Shown here: positions 18,751-28,812 of the stretch, piece by piece
Position numbering within the stretch: the first letter of the stretch is position 1
How the letters are laid out: each line of letters begins with the position of its first letter
Assembly: GCF_900078315.1 (NCBI RefSeq)
Contig: NZ_FKBS01000029.1
Span: 543,654 to 607,653 of the forward strand
DNA: 64,000 nucleotides
Direction: 5' to 3'
Origin: Bordetella ansorpii
GTDB lineage: Bacteria > Pseudomonadota > Gammaproteobacteria > Burkholderiales > Burkholderiaceae_B
The notes under the pieces: model-generated
What the model was told of the DNA's origin: nothing
What the model saw: only the letters and a program-made list of their open reading frames with translations
Databases searched by the model: none
Made by a program: the position numbers and the translations under genes

Positions 18751-20300
18751 GCTTTCGCGCATGGCTCAGGCAAGGCTGCAGGCGAGGCCGTATCCATGAA
18801 GGCGTCCCGGCCGACGCCGCGCCCATGGCAAGCGACACGCCGTATCGCACCGCGGACGGCGAAGAGACCGGCGCTCCCGCCGCCATGCCCGCCTGTGGCA
18901 CGGCCTGCGCCCCCCGCGACCGTCGCGCCAGTTCCCTGAAACGCCGCCTCTTGCTGGCCCTATTGCTGACCGTATTGCTGAACTGGGGCGCCTGGTTCAC
19001 CATGCAGGCCGTGGAAATGGGGCGCCAGCAAACGGGCAAGTGGGACGCCGACCTGGAGGACGTGGCCCAGAAGGTGCTGCTGTCCCTGCCCGGCCCCATG
19101 GCGCCCGCCAACGGATCCACCGGGTTTCGCCTGCCCGAGAACATGACCCGCAGCAAGCAGGACACCGACGGCCTGACCTTCCAGGTGTGGCAACTGGACG
19201 AGCCGCACGCCATGACGCTGCGCTCGGCCGGCGCGCCGCCTACGTCCATCGCGGGCGGCACGGACCGGCTGGGCTACACCGACATCGAGATCAACAACGA
19301 GCCCTGGCGCGTCTATTCACTGAACGACCGCGACAACCTGGTGCAGGTCCAGGTGGGCCACCCCATCAGCAAACGCCGCGCCGAGTTCCATCTCTGGATG
19401 CGCGAAAGCTTGAACGCCACGGCGATCCTGTTCGCGCTGCTCAGCCTGTCCGTGTTCTGCGTGCTGCGGCACGGCCTGCGCAGCATCGACAGCCTGCGCG
19501 GCGCCATGCAGAAACGCGACCCCTTCGACCTGGCGCCGCTGCCGACGCGGGACACGCCCATCGAGCTGCGTCCCCTGATCGAATCCATCAACCGCCTGCT
19601 GGCGCGCCTGGATACGGCCCTGAACCGCGAACGGCGCCTGATCGCCGATGCGGCGCACGAACTGCGCACGCCGCTGGCCGTGCTGACCACGCAGGCCGAG
19701 GTGGCGCGCGGCGCCACGCAGATCGAGGAAAAAGACCAGGCGCTGGACAAGCTGCTGACGGCGGCGCGCCGCGCCACGCGGCTGTCCGAGCAGTTGCTGG
19801 ACCAGGCCCGGCTGGACGCACTGGAACACGCCTCGAACGAGCCCGTCGAACTGGCCGCGCTGGTGGCGCTGATGGTGCGCGACCATGAATCGGCCGCGCG
19901 CGCCAAGGGCCAGCGCGTGGTGCTGGACGTGCAACCCTGCACGATACACGGCGACCTGGACGCGCTGGGCATCCTGGTCAGCAATCTGGTCGACAACGCG
20001 CTGCGCTACACGCCCGAGGGCGGGCGCATCGACGTCAGCTGCGGCCCCCGCCAGGAGGGCGGCGCCTTGCTGCGGATCGCCGACAACGGGCCTGGCGTAC
20101 CGGAGAACGAGCGCGATCGCATTTTCCAGCGCTTCTATCGCGCGCAAGGCACCGTCACGCGCGGCAGCGGCATCGGGCTTTCGCTGGTGGCGCAGATCGC
20201 GCAGTTGCACCGTGCGCGCATCGAGTGCTGCGATGGGCTGGAGAACCGGGGATTCTGCGTCGAGGTGACGTTTCCCCCCGCCACGACGGCGGCGGCCTGA
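18747..20300 (+). CDS. Sensor histidine kinase (QseC/PmrB-like)
   Basis: This 517-aa kinase pairs with the preceding regulator. It has a membrane helix near residues 71-90 (LLLALLLTVLLNWGAWF), a periplasmic sensor of about 150 residues and a second helix (ATAILFALLSLSVFCVL). HAMP-like and H-box regions follow, with His304 in IADAAHELRTPLA, then the N box (LVSNLVDNALRY), G1 (IADNGPGVP) and G2 (GSGIGLSLVAQIAQ). The first about 65 residues before helix 1 form an unusual hydrophilic extension. A later start such as Met-Ala-Ser at 18825 or Met-Pro-Ala near 18885 is possible. Confidence 0.92.
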   Translation: MSFRAWLRQGCRRGRIHEGVPADAAPMASDTPYRTADGEETGAPAAMPACGTACAPRDRRASSLKRRLLLALLLTVLLNWGAWFTMQAVEMGRQQTGKWDADLEDVAQKVLLSLPGPMAPANGSTGFRLPENMTRSKQDTDGLTFQVWQLDEPHAMTLRSAGAPPTSIAGGTDRLGYTDIEINNEPWRVYSLNDRDNLVQVQVGHPISKRRAEFHLWMRESLNATAILFALLSLSVFCVLRHGLRSIDSLRGAMQKRDPFDLAPLPTRDTPIELRPLIESINRLLARLDTALNRERRLIADAAHELRTPLAVLTTQAEVARGATQIEEKDQALDKLLTAARRATRLSEQLLDQARLDALEHASNEPVELAALVALMVRDHESAARAKGQRVVLDVQPCTIHGDLDALGILVSNLVDNALRYTPEGGRIDVSCGPRQEGGALLRIADNGPGVPENERDRIFQRFYRAQGTVTRGSGIGLSLVAQIAQLHRARIECCDGLENRGFCVEVTFPPATTAAA

Positions 20301-20319
20301 AGCCGGCCCTGCGCCGCCC

Positions 20320-21615
20320 TCAGACTCCGCCGTCGGTCATCCGATACCAGCTCACCACCGCGCCGACGTACAACCGGCGCAGGCCGTACAGCGGAAACGG
20401 CTTGATGCCGGTCACCGGCAGGGGCAGCGCCTGGCGGTCGCCGCTGACCACGTACTGCGCCATGGCCCGGCCCATGGCGGTCTGCAGCCCTACCCCGCGC
20501 CCCTGGCAGCCGATGTCCACCAGCAGGCCCGGCGCGGGTTCGTGCAGGTGCGGCAGATAGTCGCGCGTGACGGCCACGCGGCCGCACCAGCGGAACTGGA
20601 TCGGCACGCCGGCAGCCTGCGGAAACAGCTTGACCAGCACGCGCTCCAGATGCGCCCAATCGGCCTGCCCCTTGGGCTCGCGGAACGGTCCCCGACCACC
20701 CATCAGCAGCCGGCCCTCGTGGTCCAGCCGGAAGTACAGCAACAGGTTGCGCGTATCCGAGGACACATGCCCCTGGGGCAGGATGCTGGCTCGCGCCTCG
20801 GGCGGCAGCGGCTGGGTGGCCACCTGGTAGGTGTTGGCGTCGATGATGGACGGCTTCAGCCCCGGCCACAGGTCGCCGCAATAGGCATTGGCGCACATCA
20901 CCACACGGCCCGCCGAGACTTGTCCGCCGCTGGCGGTGCTTGCCGTCCATTGCGACCCATTGCGCTGCAGCCCCGTCACCGGCGAGTCTGTATGCACGCG
21001 CGCGCCCGCGGCCAGGGCCGCGCGCGCCAGACCCCGTGCGTAGGACAGCGGTTGCACCGTGCCGGCGCGGCGGTCCACCCAGCCGCCCAGGTAGCGCGAC
21101 GTGCCCAGCAGACGGGCGGTTTCGGTGCGATCCAGTTCCTGCACGTCGGCGCCGTGGCGCGCCCACTGGGCCACGCGGCTGGCGGCCGTCCTCAGGGCGG
21201 CCTCGGTGTGCGCGCCCTGGATCCAGCCGGCCCGGGCACGCGGCACGTCCATGCCGTGCTTCTCGATCAGGTCGAACACCAGCCCGGGCGTACTGCCAAC
21301 CAGTTGGATGAGCCGTTCGCCCGCGTCGCTCCCATACATGCGCAGCAGATCGTCGGGGTCGTATTTCAGGCCGGGAATCACCTGCCCGCCGTTGCGCCCG
21401 GAGCCGCCGAAACCGATCTCGCGGGCCTCCAGCACCATTACGTCCACGCCCTGCTGGGCCAGGTGCAGCGCCGTGCTCAGGCCGGCATAGCCGCCACCGA
21501 TCACCAGCACGTCGGCGCGGTGCGCGCCCGCGGCCAGCGGCCCGGTGGCCGGCGGCGCGGCGGCGGTGGCCGCCCACAACGACGCGGACAGGGGAAAAGG
21601 AGCTTGCTGCGACAT
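20320..21615 (-). CDS. FAD-dependent amine/amino-acid oxidoreductase (DAO family, PuuB/OrdL-like)
   Basis: This 431-aa flavoprotein has a Rossmann FAD motif ADVLVIGGGYAGLSTALHLAQ near residue 40, then LEAREIGFGGSGRNGGQV, which is characteristic of the DadA/PuuB/OrdL group. A C-terminal FAD contact (DIGCQGRGVGLQTAMGRAMA) is also visible. An N-terminal Ala-rich stretch of about 35 residues precedes the fold. It is the last gene of a unit with an ABC importer and an XRE-cupin regulator, so it probably oxidises the imported amino compound. Substrate is unknown. I start at MSQQAPFPL because GAGG precedes it; an ATG five codons earlier is possible. Confidence 0.88.
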   Translation of the reverse strand: MSQQAPFPLSASLWAATAAAPPATGPLAAGAHRADVLVIGGGYAGLSTALHLAQQGVDVMVLEAREIGFGGSGRNGGQVIPGLKYDPDDLLRMYGSDAGERLIQLVGSTPGLVFDLIEKHGMDVPRARAGWIQGAHTEAALRTAASRVAQWARHGADVQELDRTETARLLGTSRYLGGWVDRRAGTVQPLSYARGLARAALAAGARVHTDSPVTGLQRNGSQWTASTASGGQVSAGRVVMCANAYCGDLWPGLKPSIIDANTYQVATQPLPPEARASILPQGHVSSDTRNLLLYFRLDHEGRLLMGGRGPFREPKGQADWAHLERVLVKLFPQAAGVPIQFRWCGRVAVTRDYLPHLHEPAPGLLVDIGCQGRGVGLQTAMGRAMAQYVVSGDRQALPLPVTGIKPFPLYGLRRLYVGAVVSWYRMTDGGV

Positions 21616-21626
21616 GACGGATGGCC

Positions 21627-22364
21627 TCACAAGTGGTGCAGCACACGCCGCAGGAAATCCTGCGCGCGCGGGTGCTGCGGATGGTTCAGGACTTCCCGCG
21701 CCGGCCCCTGCTCGACGACCACGCCGCCATCGCAGAACAGCACGCGGTCGGCGACTTCGCGCGCGAAGTCCATTTCATGCGTGACCACCATCATGGTCAT
21801 GCCGGTCTCGGCCAGGCTGCGCATCACGCGCAGCACGTCGCCCACCAGTTCCGGATCCAGTGCGGACGTGGGCTCGTCGAACAGGATGGCCTTGGGCCGC
21901 ATGGCCAGCGCGCGTGCGATCGCCACGCGCTGCTGCTGCCCGCCGGACAACTGGGGCGGATACGCATCGGCCTTGTCCGCCAGCCCGACCTGCTCCAGCA
22001 ATTGCCGGCCGTGTTCGAGCGCCTGCGCGCGCGGCTCCTTCTTCACATGGATCGGCCCCTCCACGACGTTTTCCAGCGCCGTGCGGTGCGGGAACAGATT
22101 GAATCGCTGGAACACCATGGCGACCTGCGTGCGTATCGACACGATGGACGGATCGTCGCGGTCGACCTTCACGCCGTCGACGCTGATGGTCCCGCCCTCA
22201 TAACGCTCCAGGCCATTGATGCAGCGCAGGATGGTGGACTTGCCCGACCCCGACGGGCCGATGACGCAGACCACTTCTCCTTTCTGCACCGCGACGTCGA
22301 TGCCCTTGAGCACCTCCAGGTCGCCGAAGCGCTTGCGCAAGCCTTCCACGCGGATCATGCTCAT
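21627..22364 (-). CDS. Polar amino-acid ABC transporter ATPase (HisP/GlnQ type)
   Basis: This 245-aa ATPase has Walker [10 protein letters not shown], signature LSGGQQQR, Walker [14 protein letters not shown] and the switch histidine in VVTHEMDFA. It is the energising subunit of the importer encoded with the permease and binding protein. The start [18 protein letters not shown] overlaps the permease stop by 4 bp, indicating coupling. The oxidoreductase gene starts 11 bp downstream. Confidence 0.95.
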   Translation of the reverse strand: MSMIRVEGLRKRFGDLEVLKGIDVAVQKGEVVCVIGPSGSGKSTILRCINGLERYEGGTISVDGVKVDRDDPSIVSIRTQVAMVFQRFNLFPHRTALENVVEGPIHVKKEPRAQALEHGRQLLEQVGLADKADAYPPQLSGGQQQRVAIARALAMRPKAILFDEPTSALDPELVGDVLRVMRSLAETGMTMMVVTHEMDFAREVADRVLFCDGGVVVEQGPAREVLNHPQHPRAQDFLRRVLHHL

Positions 22365-23014
22365 CGCTTCGCGCTCCTTTTTTCCATGTGCCGCACGAAC
22401 AGGATGAGCGGCACGCACATCACCAGATACATCAGGGCCACCAGCGAGAACACCGTGGAGTTCTTGAAGGTGGCGACGGCGATCATCTTGCCTTGCAGCG
22501 CCAGCTCCGCCACGGTGATGGTGGAGGCCTGCGACGAGTCCTTCAGCATCATGATCATGATGTTGCCGTACGGCGGCAGCATAGTCTTGAAGGCCTGCGG
22601 CAACACCACGCGCCGCATCGTCAGCCACCAGCCCATGCCCATGGCCTGCGCCGCCTCGATCTGCCCCTCGTCCACCGCCTGGATGGCCGCCCGGTAGTTC
22701 TCGGCCTGGTAGGCCGAATAGGCGATGCCCAGCCCGATGATGGCCGCCTGCGTGGCCGTCAGCGCGATGCCGATGTCCGGCATCACGAAGTAGATGTAGA
22801 ACAGCAGGACGATGATGGGAATGCCGCGCAGCACGTTGATGACGCCCGCGCTGATCCTGGCCAGCACCGGGATGTTGCTGACCCGCATCAGCGCCCAGAC
22901 CAACCCCAGCAGCGTGGAGAAGATCAGGGAGCCCGCGGCCACCACCACGGTCAGCCACGCGCCCTGAAGCAGGATCGGCAGGAACTGCGCCGCATCATTG
23001 AAGAATTGGGTCAT
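22361..23014 (-). CDS. Polar amino-acid ABC transporter permease
   Basis: This is a 217-aa His/Glu/Gln-type inner-membrane permease with about five hydrophobic segments. The EAA loop reads [31 protein letters not shown], which contacts the ATPase. Only one permease gene is present, so it probably works as a homodimer. It lies 13 bp after the binding-protein gene and overlaps the ATPase gene. Confidence 0.95.
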   Translation of the reverse strand: MTQFFNDAAQFLPILLQGAWLTVVVAAGSLIFSTLLGLVWALMRVSNIPVLARISAGVINVLRGIPIIVLLFYIYFVMPDIGIALTATQAAIIGLGIAYSAYQAENYRAAIQAVDEGQIEAAQAMGMGWWLTMRRVVLPQAFKTMLPPYGNIMIMMLKDSSQASTITVAELALQGKMIAVATFKNSTVFSLVALMYLVMCVPLILFVRHMEKRSAKR

Positions 23015-23027
23015 GGCCAGCCCCGGC

Positions 23028-23783
23028 TCAGTCCAACCCCCACTTCTTCAATATCTTGTCCAGTTCACCGCTGCTCTTGAGCTTGGCCAGCGAGGCGTTC
23101 ACCTTGGCCAGCAACGCCTTGTCGTCCTTGCGCGTGGCGATGCCCACGCTGGAGGTGACGGCGGGCTGGTAGCTGCGCACCATCTTCAGGTTGGGATAGC
23201 TGCCCTGGTTGATGGCGTAGGCCGCGATCGGAAAATCGAGAAAGCCCGCCTGCAGACGACCCGCATTGACGTCGCGCATGATGTCGGGCGTGGATTCGTA
23301 CAGCTTCACTTCCTTGAAGATGCCGCTTTTCTGCATGGGCTCGACGAAGGCCGTGCCGACCTGCACGCCGACGGTCATGCCCTTCATGTCCGCATAGCCC
23401 TTGTAGGCCTTTTCATCGGTCTTGGGCACCACCATGCCGTCGCCGTACGCGTAGATCGGCTCGGAAAAATCGACCACCTCTTTGCGCGTGGGCGTGATGA
23501 ACATGGCCGCCGAGATCAGGTCGATCCGCTTGGACGTCAGCGAGCCGATCAGCGCCGAGAACTGCATCGGCTCGATGGTGGCCTTGAAGCCCGCGTCCTT
23601 GGCGATGGCATTGGTGATGTCCACCATCACGCCCTGGATGGTGTTGGTCTTGGTATCCAGAAAGGTGAACGGGCTGCCGGTCGGCGTCGACCCCACCTTG
23701 AGTGCCTGCTGCGCCTGCGCGGCGCCACCGGCCAGAACCGCGGCGGCCATCATGGCGGCCATCGTCAGAGTCTTGAACTTCAT
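23028..23783 (-). CDS. Periplasmic amino-acid-binding protein (SBP family 3)
   Basis: This 251-aa protein has a signal peptide cleaved near AGGAAQAQQ and a two-lobe SBP-3 fold. The motif MFITPTRKEVVDFSEP holds the Arg that usually clamps the ligand alpha-carboxylate. The Asp in AGFLDFPIAAY is where SBP-3 proteins usually bind the alpha-amino group. Together they suggest an amino acid or related compound as ligand. The ATG overlaps the stop of the upstream regulator gene by 4 bp. Confidence 0.94.
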   Translation of the reverse strand: MKFKTLTMAAMMAAAVLAGGAAQAQQALKVGSTPTGSPFTFLDTKTNTIQGVMVDITNAIAKDAGFKATIEPMQFSALIGSLTSKRIDLISAAMFITPTRKEVVDFSEPIYAYGDGMVVPKTDEKAYKGYADMKGMTVGVQVGTAFVEPMQKSGIFKEVKLYESTPDIMRDVNAGRLQAGFLDFPIAAYAINQGSYPNLKMVRSYQPAVTSSVGIATRKDDKALLAKVNASLAKLKSSGELDKILKKWGLD

Positions 23784-24463
23784 GGTGATTCCCCTTGCTG
23801 ATCTGTTGGGATGGAACTGCCGCCCGCGTCCGGTGACGGGGGCGGGCTGGCCGGCACCTGGGAGGCCGAATGGCTGATCGCCCAGATGACTTCGGTTTCG
23901 GTATCGCCGGGATTGCACCAGCGGCGCGGCTCGTTGCCCGCATAGCAGAAGCTGTCACCGGACCGCAGGCGCACGACGCGCTGGCCGATCCAGAGATCGA
24001 GTTCGCCGCGCACGACCAGACCCACCTGCTCGTGCGTGTCGGTGACGAACAGTTCGTCGCCGCTGGCGCCGCCTGGGGCGAGCACCGCCCGGCACAGGTC
24101 CAGCGTGCTGGAACGCGGCGGGGTGTAAACCTCTTTGGAGACGCCCCGGTCGAGACTGTCGATGCGGCGGTGCAGTCCGGCGCGCAGCACGTGCCCGTCG
24201 GTGTCGCCGCCGTCCTGCCCGGCATTGCGCAGCAAGGCATCGATGGAGACGCCGTACAGGCGGGACAGCGCCTGCAGCGCGCGCAGCGACGGCGCGCTGA
24301 GGCCCCGCTCGATCTGGCTGAGCATGCCCAGCGACACGTTGCAGGCCTCGGACACCTCGGCCAGGGACAGGCCCTGGCGCTTGCGCAACTGGCGCAATTG
24401 CGCACCCAACCAGAGATCGATCAGGCTTTTGGGACGAATCACGGCGGCAGCGGATCTGGCCAC
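23780..24463 (-). CDS. XRE-family transcriptional regulator with C-terminal cupin
   Basis: This protein of about 227 aa has an N-terminal helix-turn-helix (LRQLRKRQGLSLAEVSEACNVSLGMLSQIERG) and a C-terminal cupin (HEQVGLVVRGELDLWIGQRVVRLRSGDSFCY), the PuuR-like architecture of regulators of amine and amino-acid catabolism. It is the first gene of the ABC/oxidoreductase unit. The start is uncertain: GTG at 24463, TTG at 24478 and a further GTG at 24442 are possible, none with a good ribosome-binding site. The candidate operator overlaps this region, so a downstream start or leaderless translation may apply. Confidence 0.88.
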   Translation of the reverse strand: MARSAAAVIRPKSLIDLWLGAQLRQLRKRQGLSLAEVSEACNVSLGMLSQIERGLSAPSLRALQALSRLYGVSIDALLRNAGQDGGDTDGHVLRAGLHRRIDSLDRGVSKEVYTPPRSSTLDLCRAVLAPGGASGDELFVTDTHEQVGLVVRGELDLWIGQRVVRLRSGDSFCYAGNEPRRWCNPGDTETEVIWAISHSASQVPASPPPSPDAGGSSIPTDQQGESP

Positions 24464-24464
24464 G

Positions 24465-24496
24465 ATTGAAAGTTTCAATATTGTGGAAGTTTCAAT
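24465..24496. promoter_or_regulatory. Repeated operator-like half-sites upstream of the XRE-cupin gene
   Basis: A perfect palindrome ATTGAAAGTTTCAAT occupies 24465-24479. A further AAGTTTCAAT copy at 24487-24496 repeats the right half at a 17-bp period. The sites sit exactly at the regulator start, in an AT-rich patch, as expected for autorepression by a dimeric XRE protein. Confidence 0.5.
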
Positions 24497-24626
24497 CCTA
24501 GAAAGAATCCGCCGCGCCGCGAAAGCTGGGGATTGCCCTAGCGCCCGGACACGCGCCTATGAAGGACTGGGGTATGTCCCTAGGGAAATGAATGGGACGC
24601 CGGCGCCGGGCGCCGCAGGGAGACGT

Positions 24627-25400
24627 TCAGTCCGCGGGCGAAGGCGGTAGCGCGGCCAGGAAGCGCTCGTCGGCCGGCGTCAGGCGGCCATCGGCGCGGG
24701 CGCGGTCGATGAGATCGGGCCGGCGGCGGGCAGTCAGCGTGAGGGATTGCTCGCGGCGCCAGCGGGCGATGTGCGCGTGATGCCCGCTGAGCAACGGCGC
24801 GGGCACCTGACCGCCCTCGTAGACTTCGGGGCGGGTGTAATGCGGGCTGTCGAGCAGGCCGTCCAATGCGGGATTGAAGGAGTCCTGCAAGGCCGAATCG
24901 CCGTCGTTGAGCACGCCCGGCAACAGGCGCACCGCGGCGTCGATCATGGCCAGCGCGGCCAGCTCGCCGCCCGACAGCACGAAGTCGCCCAGCGACAATT
25001 CCAGCGTGACGCAGCGGTCGATGAAACGCTGGTCCACGCCTTCGTAACGGCCACAGATGAAGATGGCGCCGTCGCCGGCGGCCATTTCACCCGCCGCCCG
25101 CTGATCGTAGCGGCGGCCGGTGGGCGACAACAGGATGACGGGCGCGGCGCCCAGGCCCTGCTGGGCGCGGGCGGACTGCGCGGCGGCAACGGCGGCTTCG
25201 AGCGGGGCCGCCATCATCACCATGCCCGGGCCGCCGCCGTAGGGGCGATCGTCCACCGTACGGTGCACGTCATGAGTGAATTCGCGCGGGTTCCAGGCGT
25301 GCAGCGACCAGATGCCCTGGCCGTGCGCACGGCCCGTGACGCCGAGGTCGCGGACCACGGCGAACATGTCGGGGAACAGCGTGACGACGTCGAAACGCAT
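24627..25400 (-). CDS. trmD: tRNA (guanine-37-N1)-methyltransferase
   Basis: TrmD (257 aa) makes m1G37 in tRNA and prevents frameshifting. It has a SPOUT knot with [33 protein letters not shown] and [19 protein letters not shown]. The C-terminal domain includes [12 protein letters not shown]. It begins 3 bp after rimM. rplS, which normally follows trmD, is absent; the next gene is the unrelated XRE-cupin regulator. Confidence 0.97.
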   Translation of the reverse strand: MRFDVVTLFPDMFAVVRDLGVTGRAHGQGIWSLHAWNPREFTHDVHRTVDDRPYGGGPGMVMMAAPLEAAVAAAQSARAQQGLGAAPVILLSPTGRRYDQRAAGEMAAGDGAIFICGRYEGVDQRFIDRCVTLELSLGDFVLSGGELAALAMIDAAVRLLPGVLNDGDSALQDSFNPALDGLLDSPHYTRPEVYEGGQVPAPLLSGHHAHIARWRREQSLTLTARRRPDLIDRARADGRLTPADERFLAALPPSPAD

Positions 25401-25403
25401 CGG

Positions 25404-26027
25404 TCAGTATTCGACCGGCCAGTCGCTGTCGATACGGCGAGCCGCCAGGTCGACTCCGTGGATGTGGGCCTGCACGAACGGCACCAGCATGTCGGCCGGA
25501 CGCCCCTTGGCGTCGAGTACCGGCTGGGGGTCTGCCCCTTCGGTTTCGACGCGCAGGCGCGCCACGCGAAGAATGGCGTGCGCGCCGTTGTCCAGCACTT
25601 CCTCGACGCGGCCCAGCAACTGGGCCGGCCCTTCGGCCGTGCTGTAGAGGTCGCAACCGATCAGGTCGACCCAATAGTATTCGTCTTCGTCGGGCTGCGG
25701 AAAGGCGCTGCGGGACGCAAGCACCACGCAGCCACGCAAAGCCTCGGCCTGGTCCCGGTCGGACAGGCCGGCAAGCTGGGCCACCACCGTCGAGCCCTGG
25801 GCCCGCGACTGCACGATGGCATGCGCGACGGGCACGGGCGCGGCAGAGCCCCGCGCCGCTTGGGGCACGGGGCGAAGCAGCCACCATTGCTTGACCGAGC
25901 GCAGGACTTCGGCCTGCGCGGAGTGCGGCTGGACCTTGATCCAGCCCTTGACGCCGTAGGCCGCGGTGATGCGGCCGAGTTCCACCAGATCAGGCGGAAC
26001 CGCGCCAGGATTTACTACTTGTGTCAC
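25404..26027 (-). CDS. rimM: 16S rRNA processing protein RimM
   Basis: RimM (207 aa) binds S19 and assists maturation of the 30S head. It has the N-terminal RimM barrel (DLVELGRITAAYGVKGWIKVQP) and a C-terminal PRC-barrel (YYWVDLIGCDLYS to DMLVPFVQAHIHGVDLAARRI, ending DWPVEY). An insertion of about 20 residues with RPVPQAARGSAAPVP lies in the first domain. It lies between rpsP (36 bp upstream) and trmD. Confidence 0.96.
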   Translation of the reverse strand: MTQVVNPGAVPPDLVELGRITAAYGVKGWIKVQPHSAQAEVLRSVKQWWLLRPVPQAARGSAAPVPVAHAIVQSRAQGSTVVAQLAGLSDRDQAEALRGCVVLASRSAFPQPDEDEYYWVDLIGCDLYSTAEGPAQLLGRVEEVLDNGAHAILRVARLRVETEGADPQPVLDAKGRPADMLVPFVQAHIHGVDLAARRIDSDWPVEY

Positions 26028-26063
26028 GCGAGCCGGGAATGACCGACAAAGCCTGCCGACGGC

Positions 26064-26324
26064 TTAGGCCGCGGCGGAAACCTTGGCCGAGTATTCCTTG
26101 ACCAGACGCTCGACGGCGGGCGACAGCTGGGCGCCGTTGCCGGTCCAGTACTGAACGCGGTCCAGAGCGATGCGCAGGTTTTCCGTGCCTTCGCTGCCGA
26201 CGGGGTTGTAGAAACCCACGCGTTCGACGAAACGACCGTCGCGGCGGTTGCGCGAATCCGTAGCCACCAGGTTGTAGAAGGGGCGCTTCTTGGAGCCGCC
26301 ACGAGCCAGACGAATCACCACCAT
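26064..26324 (-). CDS. rpsP: 30S ribosomal protein S16
   Basis: S16 (86 aa) is an early-binding 30S protein. The sequence [25 protein letters not shown] is a canonical opening. It heads the rpsP-rimM-trmD transcript. A promoter is visible upstream. Confidence 0.98.
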   Translation of the reverse strand: MVVIRLARGGSKKRPFYNLVATDSRNRRDGRFVERVGFYNPVGSEGTENLRIALDRVQYWTGNGAQLSPAVERLVKEYSAKVSAAA

Positions 26325-26359
26325 AGGTAATCCCTTGAATTAGTTGGAGAAAGCAGAAA

Positions 26360-26389
26360 ACTATAGCACCTTTTCCGGCGCGATGGCAA
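26360..26389 (-). promoter_or_regulatory. Sigma-70 promoter for rpsP-rimM-trmD
   Basis: Minus-strand TTGCCA (26384-26389) and TATAGT (26360-26365) are separated by 18 bp, with the -10 36 bp before the rpsP ATG. It lies in the 113-bp gap after the DUF58 gene. No terminator for the upstream DUF58 gene is evident there. Confidence 0.6.
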
Positions 26390-26437
26390 ACCAAAGTGTG
26401 TCAGCCGTGCGAATCGAGGCAAAAAAGGGCGATAAAA

Positions 26438-27802
26438 CTACAGCGCGCCGGCCCGTTTCACGGTCAGGTAGCGGTCGACCAGCGCCGCGGCCAATTGGCC
26501 GGGTTCGGCGTCGACGGCCAGCATCTCCGTGCCCGCCAGACGCTCGAAGGCATCACGGCGCGCCTGGGCGAACAGGTGCGCCGACGCCACGTCGACCGGG
26601 CCGCCAGGCGCTTCCAGGCCCTGCCCGGCCAACTGCCCCAGCACCCGTTCCCGCAGGCTGGCCACCATCACCAGATGCTGGCGATGCAGCAGGCCCAGCG
26701 CCGGCCCCAGTTCGGACGTGTCCTCGTCACGGAAGTTGGTCAGCACGATGACCAGCGCGCGGCGGTGATGCGAGGCCATCAGCAGGCGGGACGCCTGGAT
26801 GTAATCGGAATGGATGGCGCTGGGCTGCACGTCGTACAGCCCCTCCATCAGGGCGCTGAATCCGGCGGCGCCCTTGCGCGGCGCGATATGGCGCCGTTCT
26901 TCGGGCAGGCAGCCGAAGGTCATGGCGCCGACCTCGTCGCCCTCTTTCAGCGCGATGCGCGACAGTTGCAGCAAGGCGCCGAGCACCTGGTCGAAGTGGC
27001 TGCTGCCCGCGTCGGCCCCCTCGTCGGCGCGCATGCGGCGGCCGCAATCCAGCAGGAAGAACACGCACTGGCCACGATCGTCCTGGTATTCGCGCACGAT
27101 GGGCCGGCGATGGCGCATCGTGGCCTTCCAGTCGATGTGGCGCAGCGAATCGCCCATGCGGTAGTCGGCCAGCTGGCGGAATTCCGTGCCGGTGCCGCGC
27201 AAGGCGTGGCTGCGCGTCCCCGCGCGGGTGATGCGGCGGGTGCCGGCCATCCAGGCCTGCCTGCCGATCGGCCCGGTGTCGGGATAGATGCGCGTGGTCT
27301 GCGCTTGGCCCACGCGCCGGGAGAACTCGAAGCATCCGCCCGGACTGCGCCAGCGCAGGTGGACCGCGCCGAAGCGCGCCGGGCCGCGCAGGCGCGGCGT
27401 GGCGCGATAGCGGATCTCGACGCGGGAGCGCGCCGGCACCCGAACGGTTTGCGGCAACCCCTCGTAGGCGAAGTGTTCGTCCACGTCGTCGAACACCTGC
27501 ACCGGCCAGGCACGGCGGCTTTCGTTGATCAGCGCAAGCGTGACGACGATGGGCGTGCCTTGCACGGCGGACCCCGGCACTTCGCGCTCGGCGCGCAGCG
27601 GCGTCTCGCGCCATGCGCGGCGGCTGCTTGCCCAATCCCATCCGGCATAGGCCAGGCCGGCCAGCAGCAGCCCGCCAGCCGCCTGGGCGGCCGTCCGCAG
27701 CGGCAGGCCGAAGGCCAGCGCGATGCCCGTGGCCAGGGCCAACCCGCCCAGCGCGTAGACCGCCCGGCGGGAAGGGATGGGGAAACCGGCGTTTGGCGTC
27801 AT
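26438..27802 (-). CDS. DUF58 / von Willebrand-A-like protein of the MoxR cluster
   Basis: This 454-aa protein has two N-terminal membrane helices (VYALGGLALATGIALAFGL, AAGGLLLAGLAYAGW). The DUF58 signature is GTGTEFRQLADYRMGDSLRHIDWKAT. A VWA-like metal-binding fold follows (CVFFLLDCGRRM). DUF58 proteins accompany MoxR AAA+ ATPases and are thought to act with them in maturing other proteins; the client here is unknown. It is the last gene of the cluster, 6 bp after moxR. Confidence 0.9.
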   Translation of the reverse strand: MTPNAGFPIPSRRAVYALGGLALATGIALAFGLPLRTAAQAAGGLLLAGLAYAGWDWASSRRAWRETPLRAEREVPGSAVQGTPIVVTLALINESRRAWPVQVFDDVDEHFAYEGLPQTVRVPARSRVEIRYRATPRLRGPARFGAVHLRWRSPGGCFEFSRRVGQAQTTRIYPDTGPIGRQAWMAGTRRITRAGTRSHALRGTGTEFRQLADYRMGDSLRHIDWKATMRHRRPIVREYQDDRGQCVFFLLDCGRRMRADEGADAGSSHFDQVLGALLQLSRIALKEGDEVGAMTFGCLPEERRHIAPRKGAAGFSALMEGLYDVQPSAIHSDYIQASRLLMASHHRRALVIVLTNFRDEDTSELGPALGLLHRQHLVMVASLRERVLGQLAGQGLEAPGGPVDVASAHLFAQARRDAFERLAGTEMLAVDAEPGQLAAALVDRYLTVKRAGAL

Positions 27803-27808
27803 GCCCGA

Positions 27809-28798
<990 letters not shown>

Positions 28799-28812
28799 GA
28801 GGGGTCAGGGGA

